Below, piece after piece: positions 10,670 through 18,854 of a stretch of 64,000 nucleotides of DNA. Source of the stretch: Myxococcus virescens. GTDB taxonomy: Bacteria > Myxococcota > Myxococcia > Myxococcales > Myxococcaceae. The position numbers were made by a program, and so were the translations under genes. Position 1 is the stretch's first letter; every line of letters begins with the position of its first letter. Below the pieces are notes generated by a model, which saw only the letters and a list, made by a program, of their open reading frames with translations, was not told the origin of the DNA and ran no database searches. The stretch covers positions 1,054,001 through 1,118,000 of the forward strand of contig NZ_FNAJ01000001.1 of the NCBI RefSeq assembly GCF_900101905.1, read 5' to 3'.

Positions 10670-12010
10670 ATGACTCGCGTCCGGCACGCCCTGCTCTCCG
10701 CCCTGCTCCTCGCCGCCCCCATCGCCAGCGCCGCGCCCGCCGACCCCATCGCGTCCCAGGACGCCTGGCCCCGCATCCGCAAGGAGCGCATCCAGAAGTT
10801 GCTGCCCCAGGCCATGGCCCGCGCCAATGTGGACGCGTGGGTGGTCATCTGCCGGGAGAACGACAACGACCCGCTGGCCATCCACGTCGGTTGTGAGAAC
10901 GCCGGAGGCACCGCTGCCTTCCTGTTCCTCAAGCAGGACGCGGCCGTGCGCGGCGTGGCCCTGTCACCGGAAGGCGAGGCCACCGCGCTCCGCGACGTGG
11001 GGCCGCTCGATGAGGTGGTGCCGCTGCCGCGCGGAACGAATCTCTACGCGCAGGTGGCCTCGCGGCTGGCGGCGGCGAAGCCGAAGCGCATCGCCGTCAA
11101 TTCGTCCACGTCGATAGCGGTGGCGGATGGCCTGTCCGCCACGCAGCGCGCCGCGCTGGAGAAGGCCCTGACGCCCGCGCTGCGCAAGAAGCTGGTGTCC
11201 TCCGAGGACCTCGTCTCCGAGTGGCTCTCCGTGAAGCTGCCCGAGGAGGTGGACATCCTCCGCAAGGCCGCCGCGCTGACGTCCCAGATGGAGATAGAGG
11301 CCTACCGCGCGGTGGTGCCGGGCAAGACGCGCGACGTCGATGTGGCCCGCTTCCTCCGCCAGCGCATGATGGAGCTGGGCGTGGGCGACGCCTGGGCGCC
11401 GGACCAGAACCCCAACGTCCAGAGCGGCCCCACGCGCGGGCACTCCCACGCCACCGAGCGCGTCATCCAGCCGGGTGACTTCATCCAGACGGACTTCGGC
11501 ATCCGCGTGGGCGGCATGTGGGTGACGGACATCCAGCGCTTCGCCTACGTGCTGGCGCCGGGCGAGACGCAGCCGCCCAAGGAGGCCCTGGAGAAGTGGG
11601 AGAAGGGCAAGAAAGGCAGCCGGATTGCATTGGCCACCCTGAAACCCGGCGTGCGCGGCTGGGACGTGGACAAGGCCCAGCGTGACTGGATGCGCGAGGC
11701 CGGCTCGGCGCCCGTCATGTGGGGAACGGGGCACCCAGTGGGCTACTGGGCGCATGACGTGGGCCCGGCGCTCTCCGGCGCGCAGCAGGGCAAGCCCGCG
11801 GCGGGACAGGCGGCGCGCATCGTCCGGCCCGGGCAGGTCTTCGCCTTCGACGGGTTCTTCGCGTGGCCGGACGGCGGCGAGGGCGAGCAGCGCATCATCG
11901 CCGTGGAGGAGATGGCCGTCGTCACCGAGACGGGTGCGGAATACCTCATCCCACCCCAGGAGGATTTGGTGCTCATCCCCTCCCCGGGTCCTTCCCGCCC
12001 CGTGCCGTGA
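10670..12010 (+). CDS. Secreted M24-family metallopeptidase (Xaa-Pro peptidase-like)
   Basis: 446 residues with a signal peptide (residues 1-22). The C-terminal half is a pita-bread M24 fold with metal ligands Asp275 (TDFG), Asp287 (VTDIQR), His355 (GTGHPVGYW) and Glu413/414 (VEEMAVV). The position usually held by the fourth ligand Glu appears to be Asp394 (FAFDGF), a conservative change. The N-terminal half (30-190) is the creatinase-type domain. It should remove N-terminal residues from peptides outside the cytoplasm. ATG 10670 follows AAAGGA and begins the signal peptide. It is probably monocistronic. Confidence 0.85.
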   Translation: MTRVRHALLSALLLAAPIASAAPADPIASQDAWPRIRKERIQKLLPQAMARANVDAWVVICRENDNDPLAIHVGCENAGGTAAFLFLKQDAAVRGVALSPEGEATALRDVGPLDEVVPLPRGTNLYAQVASRLAAAKPKRIAVNSSTSIAVADGLSATQRAALEKALTPALRKKLVSSEDLVSEWLSVKLPEEVDILRKAAALTSQMEIEAYRAVVPGKTRDVDVARFLRQRMMELGVGDAWAPDQNPNVQSGPTRGHSHATERVIQPGDFIQTDFGIRVGGMWVTDIQRFAYVLAPGETQPPKEALEKWEKGKKGSRIALATLKPGVRGWDVDKAQRDWMREAGSAPVMWGTGHPVGYWAHDVGPALSGAQQGKPAAGQAARIVRPGQVFAFDGFFAWPDGGEGEQRIIAVEEMAVVTETGAEYLIPPQEDLVLIPSPGPSRPVP

Positions 12011-12021
12011 GACAAGTCTCA
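12008..12021. promoter_or_regulatory. Perfect 6-bp inverted repeat before a response regulator gene
   Basis: TGAGAC-AA-GTCTCA is a perfect palindrome that includes the stop codon of the peptidase gene and lies about 63 bp upstream of the response regulator ATG at 12084. It could be an operator. No convincing promoter boxes were found beside it. Confidence 0.35.
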
Positions 12022-12083
12022 CATGACAAGCTCGTGGGAGAAGCTTGAGTAGGATGCGCTGAACCGCTCGCGGAGAGGGCCCG

Positions 12084-12449
12084 ATGCAGAACGTGCTGGT
12101 GATTGACGACGACGCCTTCGTGCTCTCGGTGGTGAGGGACATCCTCCAGAGCGCGGGCTACGGGGTCGTGACGGTGCAGTCACCCGCCGAGGCGTTCAAC
12201 CTGGACCTGTCCAGCGTCTCCGCCATCCTCTGCGACTACAACATGCCGGACATGAACGGCTCCGACGTGCTCACGGTGATGCGTGAGATGAAGGATTGCC
12301 GGGTGCCGTTCATCTTCCTCACCGGACACGAGGAGCTGGATGACCTCGTGTCCGTGGCCATCCGCTACGGCGCGGAGCTGCTGCCCAAGCCCATCCAGCC
12401 CGTGGAGTTGGTGCGGCTGCTAGTGAAGCAGCTCGCCTCCGCGGCCTGA
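12084..12449 (+). CDS. Single-domain response regulator
   Basis: 121 residues, one REC domain and nothing else. The acidic pocket is in VIDDDAF, the phosphoacceptor Asp in LCDYNMPDMNG (about 53), the switch Thr in FIFLTGHE and the invariant Lys in LLPKPIQP. Single-domain regulators pass phosphate or act by protein contact; no output domain is present. No kinase gene is adjacent, so it is an orphan. Its stop is 3 bp from the convergent thioesterase stop. Confidence 0.93.
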   Translation: MQNVLVIDDDAFVLSVVRDILQSAGYGVVTVQSPAEAFNLDLSSVSAILCDYNMPDMNGSDVLTVMREMKDCRVPFIFLTGHEELDDLVSVAIRYGAELLPKPIQPVELVRLLVKQLASAA

Positions 12450-12452
12450 GTG

Positions 12453-13265
12453 CTACCCCAGCACCGCCACCAACTGGCGGCACTGAGCCAGCAGCTCGCC
12501 CTCCTGGGTCCACAGCTGCTGGAAGTCCTCCGAGTACCCCTCCGCCGCCTGCCGTGAGCGCCCCGTGCGCAGGAAGTGGGCGTCCTCGCGCAGGCCCGGG
12601 CGCGGCAGGTCGTGGAAGAAGTGCACGGTGAAGTCCACGCTGGCCGCCGCGTGGAACCCATCCACGCGCGAGAGCACCGACGGCGGATAGGCGTCCATCA
12701 ACCCCACGCACAGCGGCGCGTCCAGCACCATGGGCTCACGCGGGCGAAGCCAACCGCCCGTCTCCGCCACGTCCGCGCCGGAGTACGGCGCCGAGCCCAC
12801 GCAGAAGCGGTACTCGAAGAAGCTGCAGAAGGTGGGCATGGGCACGTCGTCCGGCACCACGGGGACGTCTTCCGGCGGCGGCACCACCGGGCGCTTCACG
12901 TCGAAGTACTCCGTCGCGCCGCCGCGCGAGGTGCCGAACGTGGCGGTGGCCACGCACAGCACACCCGCGGCGCTCTCGATGCGCGCCGTCGCGTGCGTGA
13001 CGAGCCTCCCCGTCCTTTCGATGCGCGTCTGGATTTCCGCCCCCCCCTCCACCGCGGGCGCGCAGAAGTGCACGGTGAGCGTGCGCACGGGACGGCCCGG
13101 CTGCTGGGCCTGCGCCAGGGTGTGCTCCAACGCGCGCAGCGTCGCCCCCGCCACGATGCCGCCATAGGCACCCTTGCCCTGGTACCAGGGCGCGGTGAAG
13201 CGGATGCCGTAGCGGTTGGGAGAGAGCGGCTCGGGGGTGGTGGCGGCGAGGAAGGCAGCGGTCAT
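12453..13265 (-). CDS. Acyl-CoA thioesterase-like protein (double hotdog)
   Basis: 270 residues. The N-terminal hotdog has APWYQGKGAYGGIVAGATLRALEHTL followed by RPVRTLTVHFCAPAVEGG, the pattern of TesB-like thioesterases, and the C-terminal half (about 140-270, with SVDFTVHFFHDLP) is a second hotdog. It should hydrolyse acyl-CoA thioesters; chain-length preference cannot be read from sequence. The ATG at 13265 is the only sensible start. It lies downstream of ung on the same strand with a 68-bp gap. Confidence 0.8.
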   Translation of the reverse strand: MTAAFLAATTPEPLSPNRYGIRFTAPWYQGKGAYGGIVAGATLRALEHTLAQAQQPGRPVRTLTVHFCAPAVEGGAEIQTRIERTGRLVTHATARIESAAGVLCVATATFGTSRGGATEYFDVKRPVVPPPEDVPVVPDDVPMPTFCSFFEYRFCVGSAPYSGADVAETGGWLRPREPMVLDAPLCVGLMDAYPPSVLSRVDGFHAAASVDFTVHFFHDLPRPGLREDAHFLRTGRSRQAAEGYSEDFQQLWTQEGELLAQCRQLVAVLG

Positions 13266-13333
13266 GTCGCGCCGCAGCGTATCAACGCGGACCCGGTGTG
13301 TCCGGCCCGAGTCTCACGGGGCTCGCCGCCTCT

Positions 13334-14011
13334 TCAAGCGGGCAGGCGCCAGTCGATGGGCGGACGTCCGTGGCACTCCAGCGCCTCATTCACGGCGCTG
13401 AAGGGACGGCTGCCGAAGAAGCCATTGCTGGCCGACAGCGGCGAGGGGTGTGTGCCCTCGATGACGACGTGCCGCTTCGAGTCGATGAGCTTCTTCTTCT
13501 TCTGCGCGTAGCGGCCCCACAGCAGGAACACCACCGGGTCGTCCTTGGCGCTCACCGCGCGGATGACGGCGTCCGTGAAGTCCTCCCAGCCGTGCCCCGC
13601 GTGGCTGTTGGGCTTCGCCTGCCGCACCGTCAGCACCGCGTTGAGCAGCAGCACACCCTGCCGGGCCCAGGGAATCAGAGAGCCGTCCTTCGGGCGGGGC
13701 ACGCCCACGTCGCTCTCCAGCTCCTTGAACATGTTCACCAGCGAGGGCGGCGGCGCCACCCCCGGCTTCACCGAGAAGGCCAGCCCATGCGCCTGTCCCG
13801 GCCCGTGGTAGGGGTCCTGGCCCAGCAGCAACACCCGCACGTCTTCATAGGGCGTGAGCCGGAAGGCGGAGAAGAGGTCCTCCTCCGACGGAAAGACGGT
13901 GGCCTCCCGCCGCTCCGCTTCGACGAAGCGCTCCAGTTCCTGGAACGACGGCGACGCCAGCGCCGCGCTCAGCTCCTGCTTCCAGTCTTCCGGCAACCCT
14001 TCCGCGAGCAC
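13334..14011 (-). CDS. ung: Uracil-DNA glycosylase
   Basis: 225 residues, the normal length. GQDPYHG contains the water-activating Asp and HPSPLS the catalytic His region of family-1 UDG. VNMFKEL and WARQGVLLLNAVLTVR are other conserved blocks. It removes uracil from DNA to start base excision repair. The start is a GTG at 14011 placed five bases after GGGAGG; no ATG fits better. It is divergent from the CpaF-like gene. Confidence 0.97.
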   Translation of the reverse strand: MLAEGLPEDWKQELSAALASPSFQELERFVEAERREATVFPSEEDLFSAFRLTPYEDVRVLLLGQDPYHGPGQAHGLAFSVKPGVAPPPSLVNMFKELESDVGVPRPKDGSLIPWARQGVLLLNAVLTVRQAKPNSHAGHGWEDFTDAVIRAVSAKDDPVVFLLWGRYAQKKKKLIDSKRHVVIEGTHPSPLSASNGFFGSRPFSAVNEALECHGRPPIDWRLPA

Positions 14012-14190
14012 TCACGCCTCCCATTCCAGCGGCGGCGGCATTGAAACACCGGCCTTCGGGAGCGCCCACTGCTTTTCCGCCCACCTGCGTGGGAAACCGG
14101 CGGTGGGCGGCCCCTGCCCCAAAAAGCAGCCGGGCAGGCGGGGCGGGTTCTTGGGCCCTGGGGCCAGAGCGCGCTAGCCTGGGTGGCGCC

Positions 14191-15984
14191 ATGACGATGT
14201 ACACCGAGTCACTCCGCGCGTTCCTCAAGCCCGTCCTGCCCTACATGGATGACGAGGCCGTGTCGGAAATCATGATCAACGGCCCGACCGACATCTGGAT
14301 TGAGCGCAAGGGCCGGCTCACGAAAGTGGATGCATCGTTCACCGACGAAGGCCTGCTCGGCGCCGCGCGCAACATGGCCCAGTTCGTCGGCCGCATGCTC
14401 AACGAGGAGCGCCCCCGTCTGGACGCGCGCCTTCCGGATGGCAGCCGCATCCACGTGGTGATTCCGCCCATCGCGCGCAAGGGCACCACCATCTCCATCC
14501 GCAAGTTCTTCAAGGAGAAGCTGACGGTCCAATCCTTGATGAAGTTCGGGTCGCTCACGCCGCAGATGGCACGCCTCATCGAGGCCGGCATCGCCACCAA
14601 GCTCAACATGCTGGTGGCCGGCGGCACGGGCTCCGGCAAGACGACGCTGCTCAACATCGTGTCGTCGCTCATCCCGGATGAGGAGCGCATCCTCACCATC
14701 GAGGACTCGGCCGAGCTCCAGCTCAACCAGTCCCACGTCGTGCCCTTCGAAAGCCGGCCGCCCGACAAGTTCGGCAAGGGCGCGGTGGACATGGGCGATT
14801 TGCTCCACTCCGCGCTGCGTCTGCGCCCCGACCGCATCGTCGTCGGTGAGGTGCGCGGCGGCGAGGCCTTCCACCTCATGCAGGCCATGAACACCGGCCA
14901 CGGCGGCTCGCTGGCCACCACGCACGCCAACACGCCCACGGACACGCTGCGCCGCATCGAGTCGCTGTGCCTCATGTCCGGCGTGGACCTGCCCATGGTG
15001 GCTGTGCGCGCCCAGGTGGCCAGCGCCATCAACTTCATCATCTGCTGCGAGCGCCTCCACGACGGCAGCCGCAAGACGATTGCCCTGTCGGAGGTGCTGC
15101 CCCTCAACGAGAAGGGCGACTACCGCACCCAGGACATCTTCGTCTTCACGCCCGTCACCAAGGACGAGGACGACCACATCCTGGGCTACCACGCGCCCAC
15201 CGGCATCATCCCCAACTTCGTCAGCAAGGCGCGCGCGTACGGCTTCCACGACCTGGACGAGTCCTTCTTCGACCCGGCCACCTACGGCCTGCCGCCGCCG
15301 CCCACCTTCCACGCGGGTGAGTCGTACACCGTGCGCTGGGCCCCGTCGCTCAAGCACCGCGAGGAGGGACGTCCGGACCCCGCCCACTTCAAGCAGGAGT
15401 GGGCCGCCTTCGAGCAGCGCCTCAAGCAGGACGCCCGCGACGCGAAGGCCGGCAAGGCCGCCGCCGCGCCGCCTCCGCCTCCCGCGCCGGCCGTGCAGGT
15501 GCAGGTGCCCGCGAGTCACCCCACCCCGCCGCCCTCGGCGCGCGCCCGGCCGCCGGAGCCTCCGCCGGCCGTGAAGCCCGCAACGCCCGTGGCCCGGCCC
15601 GCCGCCGCGCCGCCGCGCCCGCCGCCCGCCATGGACGACGACGCGACGCCGCCGCCCACGCGCAACCCCTTCGCGGAGGCCCCCGAGGAGACGCGCACCG
15701 CCATCCCCACCGAGGCCAAGGTCGAGGTCTCCGAGGACCTGCTCGCGGACGATGACGGCCCCAGCACGGTGCCCCCGCGCCGGCCGCCGCCCTTCACCCC
15801 GCCTTCGCGGGCACCCTCGCCCAACCTGGCCACCGGCGCACGGCCAGCCCTGGGCGCGCGCCGCCCCCCGCCGTCCCGCCCCGCGCCAGAGCCCGATGAA
15901 GACGACGACAGCACCCAGGGCTCGAATGGCGGCTCCGAGAAGACCCAGATTCGCCCGGCCCCGTCGGAGCGGCCCCGGCGCTGA
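14191..15984 (+). CDS. CpaF/TadA-like secretion ATPase with long Pro-rich C-terminal tail
   Basis: 597 residues. Residues 1-330 are a type II/IV secretion ATPase of the CpaF branch: N-terminal YMDDEAVSEIMINGP, Walker A GGTGSGKTT at 144-152, Asp box ILTIEDSAELQL, Walker B and His box LRPDRIVVGEVRGGEAFHLM with TGHGGSLATTHAN. After about 400 the protein becomes a Pro/Ala-rich, acidic, probably disordered tail of nearly 200 residues that normal CpaF proteins lack. ATG 14191 begins MTMYTESLR. Pilin-like Tad genes lie 18 kb away (33626-37686), so it may or may not power that system. Confidence 0.87.
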   Translation: MTMYTESLRAFLKPVLPYMDDEAVSEIMINGPTDIWIERKGRLTKVDASFTDEGLLGAARNMAQFVGRMLNEERPRLDARLPDGSRIHVVIPPIARKGTTISIRKFFKEKLTVQSLMKFGSLTPQMARLIEAGIATKLNMLVAGGTGSGKTTLLNIVSSLIPDEERILTIEDSAELQLNQSHVVPFESRPPDKFGKGAVDMGDLLHSALRLRPDRIVVGEVRGGEAFHLMQAMNTGHGGSLATTHANTPTDTLRRIESLCLMSGVDLPMVAVRAQVASAINFIICCERLHDGSRKTIALSEVLPLNEKGDYRTQDIFVFTPVTKDEDDHILGYHAPTGIIPNFVSKARAYGFHDLDESFFDPATYGLPPPPTFHAGESYTVRWAPSLKHREEGRPDPAHFKQEWAAFEQRLKQDARDAKAGKAAAAPPPPPAPAVQVQVPASHPTPPPSARARPPEPPPAVKPATPVARPAAAPPRPPPAMDDDATPPPTRNPFAEAPEETRTAIPTEAKVEVSEDLLADDDGPSTVPPRRPPPFTPPSRAPSPNLATGARPALGARRPPPSRPAPEPDEDDDSTQGSNGGSEKTQIRPAPSERPRR

Positions 15985-15993
15985 AGCCATGAC

Positions 15994-16027
15994 CCGGCCC
16001 GGCGCGTCGGAAACGACCCCGGGCCGG
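15994..16027 (+). terminator. Hairpin with GAAA tetraloop after the CpaF-like gene
   Basis: CCGGCCC (15994-16000) pairs with GGGCCGG (16021-16027). Inside, GTCG-GAAA-CGAC (16006-16017) forms a second stem with a stable GNRA loop. It starts 10 bp after the stop codon and fits a terminator or a 3'-end stabilising hairpin. There is no T tract. Confidence 0.5.
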
Positions 16028-16134
16028 TGGGGCGGCCTCCCACCACACGCGCTCCGCCCCGGCGGGTTTCACCCGAAGCACGGGCGGTGATTCCCGACCT
16101 TGCGAGGAGGTCCGGTCGGGGGGAAAGTGATTGG

Positions 16135-17046
16135 GTGTGGATCTCCCTCCTCGCCGCGCTCACCCTGGCCACCCAGGCACCCGCCGCGGCTCCCCCGCCG
16201 CCCCTGTCCGTCCTGGTCGCACCGCCTGACGCGGCGGGAGCTCCCTCCCACGTCGTCGAGTTCGCGCAGGAGCACGTGGCCGAGCAGCTCCGGGCCCGTG
16301 GGCTGGTGGTGGTCCGTATCGAGGACATCACCCGCAAGCTGTCCGCGTCCAAGCGCCGCCCGCTGCTGCGCTGCAACCGCACGGCGCCCTCCTGCATCCG
16401 CGCGTTGGGCGCCGCGGGGAAGACGGAGCTCGTCCTGGTGACGGAGCTGGGCCAGTTGCTCAGCGGCTATCGCACGGGCGCGCGCATCTACACCGCCAAC
16501 GACGGCGCGCTCGTCACCGAGCACCTCATCCCCGGCGTGAGCGAGGACCAGTTGCTGGACTCGCTCACCCAGTCGATCGACGCGGTGGTGCCCGTGGCGC
16601 AGACGGCCTTGCGCGGCCCGCCGCCGGCGCCGCCCCAGGCCGAGCCGCCCCCGCCGCCCGTGGCCGTGGTGGAGGCGAAGCCGCTGGCCCCGGAGCTGGA
16701 GCCCGAGCCCATCCGCCCGCTGCGCCGCTGGGCGTGGCTGCCCGCCGCGGGCGGTGTCGCCCTGGCCGGCGTGGGCACCGTCTTCTACCTGCAGGCGGGC
16801 GACAAGTACTCGCGGCTCGACAAGGACGGCACGCCGGACGCTCCGCTGGACAACGCGGATGGACTCGCGTCGTCGGGCCGCCGGGCGCAGACCCTGAGCC
16901 GGGTGGCCTTTGGGCTGGGCGCGGCGGGGCTCGTGACGGGCGCGGTGATGTTCCTGCTGCCCGGTGAGCTGCCCGCGAAGGTACAGCCCTCCGCCGCCGT
17001 GGTCCCCGGTGGGGGCATGGTGGGCCTGTCCGGGACGTTGCCTTGA
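16135..17046 (+). CDS. Exported TolB-like N-domain protein with two C-terminal membrane helices
   Basis: 303 residues from a GTG at 16135 preceded by GGGGGAAAG. A signal-like segment (WISLLAALTLATQAPAAA) is followed by a TolB N-domain-like unit (about 22-155: SVLVAPPDAAG, HVAEQLRARGLVVVRIEDI, LVLVTELG). A Pro-rich linker leads to two hydrophobic helices (WAWLPAAGGVALAGVGTVFYL and VAFGLGAAGLVTGAVMFLL). Such proteins usually sit in the envelope and their function is unknown. The next gene starts 14 bp after its stop, so the two are likely co-expressed. Confidence 0.65.
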   Translation: MWISLLAALTLATQAPAAAPPPPLSVLVAPPDAAGAPSHVVEFAQEHVAEQLRARGLVVVRIEDITRKLSASKRRPLLRCNRTAPSCIRALGAAGKTELVLVTELGQLLSGYRTGARIYTANDGALVTEHLIPGVSEDQLLDSLTQSIDAVVPVAQTALRGPPPAPPQAEPPPPPVAVVEAKPLAPELEPEPIRPLRRWAWLPAAGGVALAGVGTVFYLQAGDKYSRLDKDGTPDAPLDNADGLASSGRRAQTLSRVAFGLGAAGLVTGAVMFLLPGELPAKVQPSAAVVPGGGMVGLSGTLP

Positions 17047-17060
17047 ATTCGAGGAGAGTC

Positions 17061-18722
17061 ATGCGGAAGACCAGGATGCTCGGCGCCACGGGCACGGCGC
17101 TCGTGGCGGCGCTCGGTGCGGGCGCTTGCTACGACTTCGATGGTGCACGGCAGCGCTGCAGCGACGAGGGGCGCTGCGAGCCCAACGTCGCCGCCTGTAC
17201 GCCCGTCCCCGGCGAGGACCTTCCCGACGACGCCTTCGCCGATACCGACTGTGACGGCGTGGATGGCCAGGCGGACGCGGGGCTCTTCATCGACCCCATG
17301 GACGGGGATGACGACGCGGGCGTGGGCACCCGGCTGGCACCGCTGCGCACCGTGGGCCGCGCGCTGGCGATGCTGCGCGAACTGGATGGCGGCCCGCGCC
17401 ACCTGTTCCTCGCGGGCGGCGCCTACGACGAGGCGGGCCTGGTGCTGGACGTCCCCGTCTCGCTGCACGGCGGCTATGCCGGACGCAGTGGCGGTTGGCG
17501 TCGCGCCGCGAACCGCGTGGCCATGTTCGACGCCGGCACGCTGGGGTTGACGGTGCAGGGACTCCAGGACGCCGGTGTGCTGATGGAGTACGTGCAGGTC
17601 AGCGCCGCCACCGCGACCGGCCCCGGTGAGCCCTCCATCGCCGTGCGCATGGTGGACTCCTCCGGGGTCCGTCTGCGTCACGTCACCCTGGCCGCGGGCG
17701 CGGGGGGCCAGGGCGCCCCCGGCGAGGCAGGGGACACGGGCCTGGGCGGCCCCGACGGAGGCGAAGGGCAGAGTGGAGGCGTCGGCAACTCCGATACGGG
17801 CATGGGTGGGACGCCTGTCGCCATCACCTGCCCAGATGGCATCGAACCCACGGGCGGCGTGGGTGTGATTGGCAGCGGCAACGGCTCTCCTGGACGGGAT
17901 GGTGGCACGGGCGGGCCCGGCGAGACGGGCGGCGCGGGTGGCGCGGGGGGGGATGCGCCAGACGCCGCGTGCTCCGGGCGTGAGTGCGTCTGCAACCCCT
18001 CCGAGGGCGAGAAGGGTCAGGGCGGCACGGACGGAGGCCCCGGTACACCGGGTGACGGCGGCACGGGCATGGGGGTGCTGCGCGACGGGACATGGATCGC
18101 CGACCAGCAAGGCGAGCCCGGCAGCGGCGGCACGGCGGGCTCCGGCGGTGGTGGCGGCGGGTCGGGTGGAAGCTGCAGAATCGACAACGTGAGCGTCGCT
18201 GGCGGCGGCGGCAGCGGCGCGGGCGGAACGGGCGGCTGTGGTGGTGCGGGTGGCGGTGGCGGTGGCGGTGGCGGCGCGTCCATCTCCCTGCTGCTCATCG
18301 GTTCCCAGGCGGCCATGGAGGAAGGCAGCGTCCTTCGCACGCTCGGTGGAGGCCCGGGTGGCGAGGGGGGCGAAGGCGGTACCGGAGGTCCCGGAGGTGA
18401 AGGCGGGCACGGCGGCAACGGCGGCGAGGTCGTACGGGACGGAGGCGTCGTCGACGGAGGCGTCATCATCCACCGGACGACCGGCGGAGCGGGCGGAGCG
18501 GGCGGTCCCGGCGGCGCGGGCGGCGCGGGCGGCGGAGGGGGGGGCGGTGGCGGTGGGCCCTCGGTGGGCGTGTGGTGTGGCCCGGGCGCGACGGTCCGCT
18601 ACACGGATGGCGGCGTCACCTTCCAGGTCGGGCCGGGCGGTCCGGGCGGCGCCGGCCCCGGGCTCGAAGGGAGCACGGGCGAACGAATGCCGGACTTCAA
18701 CTGCGTCAGTGCCAACCCGTAG
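17061..18722 (+). CDS. Large Gly-rich surface lipoprotein
   Basis: 553 residues, with GAGGAG placed for the ATG at 17061. A signal segment ends at GAGAC, a loose lipobox, so lipid anchoring is likely but not certain. Residues 50-215 resemble a beta-helix-type domain with an Asp-rich DTDCDGVDG calcium-like loop and PLRTVGRALAMLRELDGG. Residues about 215-540 are almost pure Gly-rich blocks (GGAGGAGGxGG types) broken by short polar patches with Cys. The composition resembles Gly-rich adhesins or PE-PGRS-like proteins. It follows the TolB-like gene closely. No enzyme motif is seen. Confidence 0.7.
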   Translation: MRKTRMLGATGTALVAALGAGACYDFDGARQRCSDEGRCEPNVAACTPVPGEDLPDDAFADTDCDGVDGQADAGLFIDPMDGDDDAGVGTRLAPLRTVGRALAMLRELDGGPRHLFLAGGAYDEAGLVLDVPVSLHGGYAGRSGGWRRAANRVAMFDAGTLGLTVQGLQDAGVLMEYVQVSAATATGPGEPSIAVRMVDSSGVRLRHVTLAAGAGGQGAPGEAGDTGLGGPDGGEGQSGGVGNSDTGMGGTPVAITCPDGIEPTGGVGVIGSGNGSPGRDGGTGGPGETGGAGGAGGDAPDAACSGRECVCNPSEGEKGQGGTDGGPGTPGDGGTGMGVLRDGTWIADQQGEPGSGGTAGSGGGGGGSGGSCRIDNVSVAGGGGSGAGGTGGCGGAGGGGGGGGGASISLLLIGSQAAMEEGSVLRTLGGGPGGEGGEGGTGGPGGEGGHGGNGGEVVRDGGVVDGGVIIHRTTGGAGGAGGPGGAGGAGGGGGGGGGGPSVGVWCGPGATVRYTDGGVTFQVGPGGPGGAGPGLEGSTGERMPDFNCVSANP

Positions 18723-18743
18723 CGTCCGTTGTCCGACGTTGGG

Positions 18744-18800
18744 GTGCCTGCCCGGAGGGCGCTTGCGTGCTGCGCCTGACCGCCGGCCAGGCACTCCGGG
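18744..18800 (+). other. Interleaved inverted repeats (possible pseudoknot) upstream of the Ser/Thr kinase
   Basis: GTGCCTG (18744-18750) and CCCGGAG (18751-18757) are followed in the same order by their complements CAGGCAC (18788-18794) and CTCCGGG (18794-18800). That A-B-A'-B' order is what a pseudoknot needs. It lies between the Gly-rich lipoprotein stop and the kinase ATG at 18855. It could equally be a terminator for the lipoprotein gene using either stem. Confidence 0.35.
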
Positions 18801-18854
18801 CTGGAGCACATCGCCCCACCCGGGTCCTCCTGCTACGCTGCTTCCCGGTTTGAG

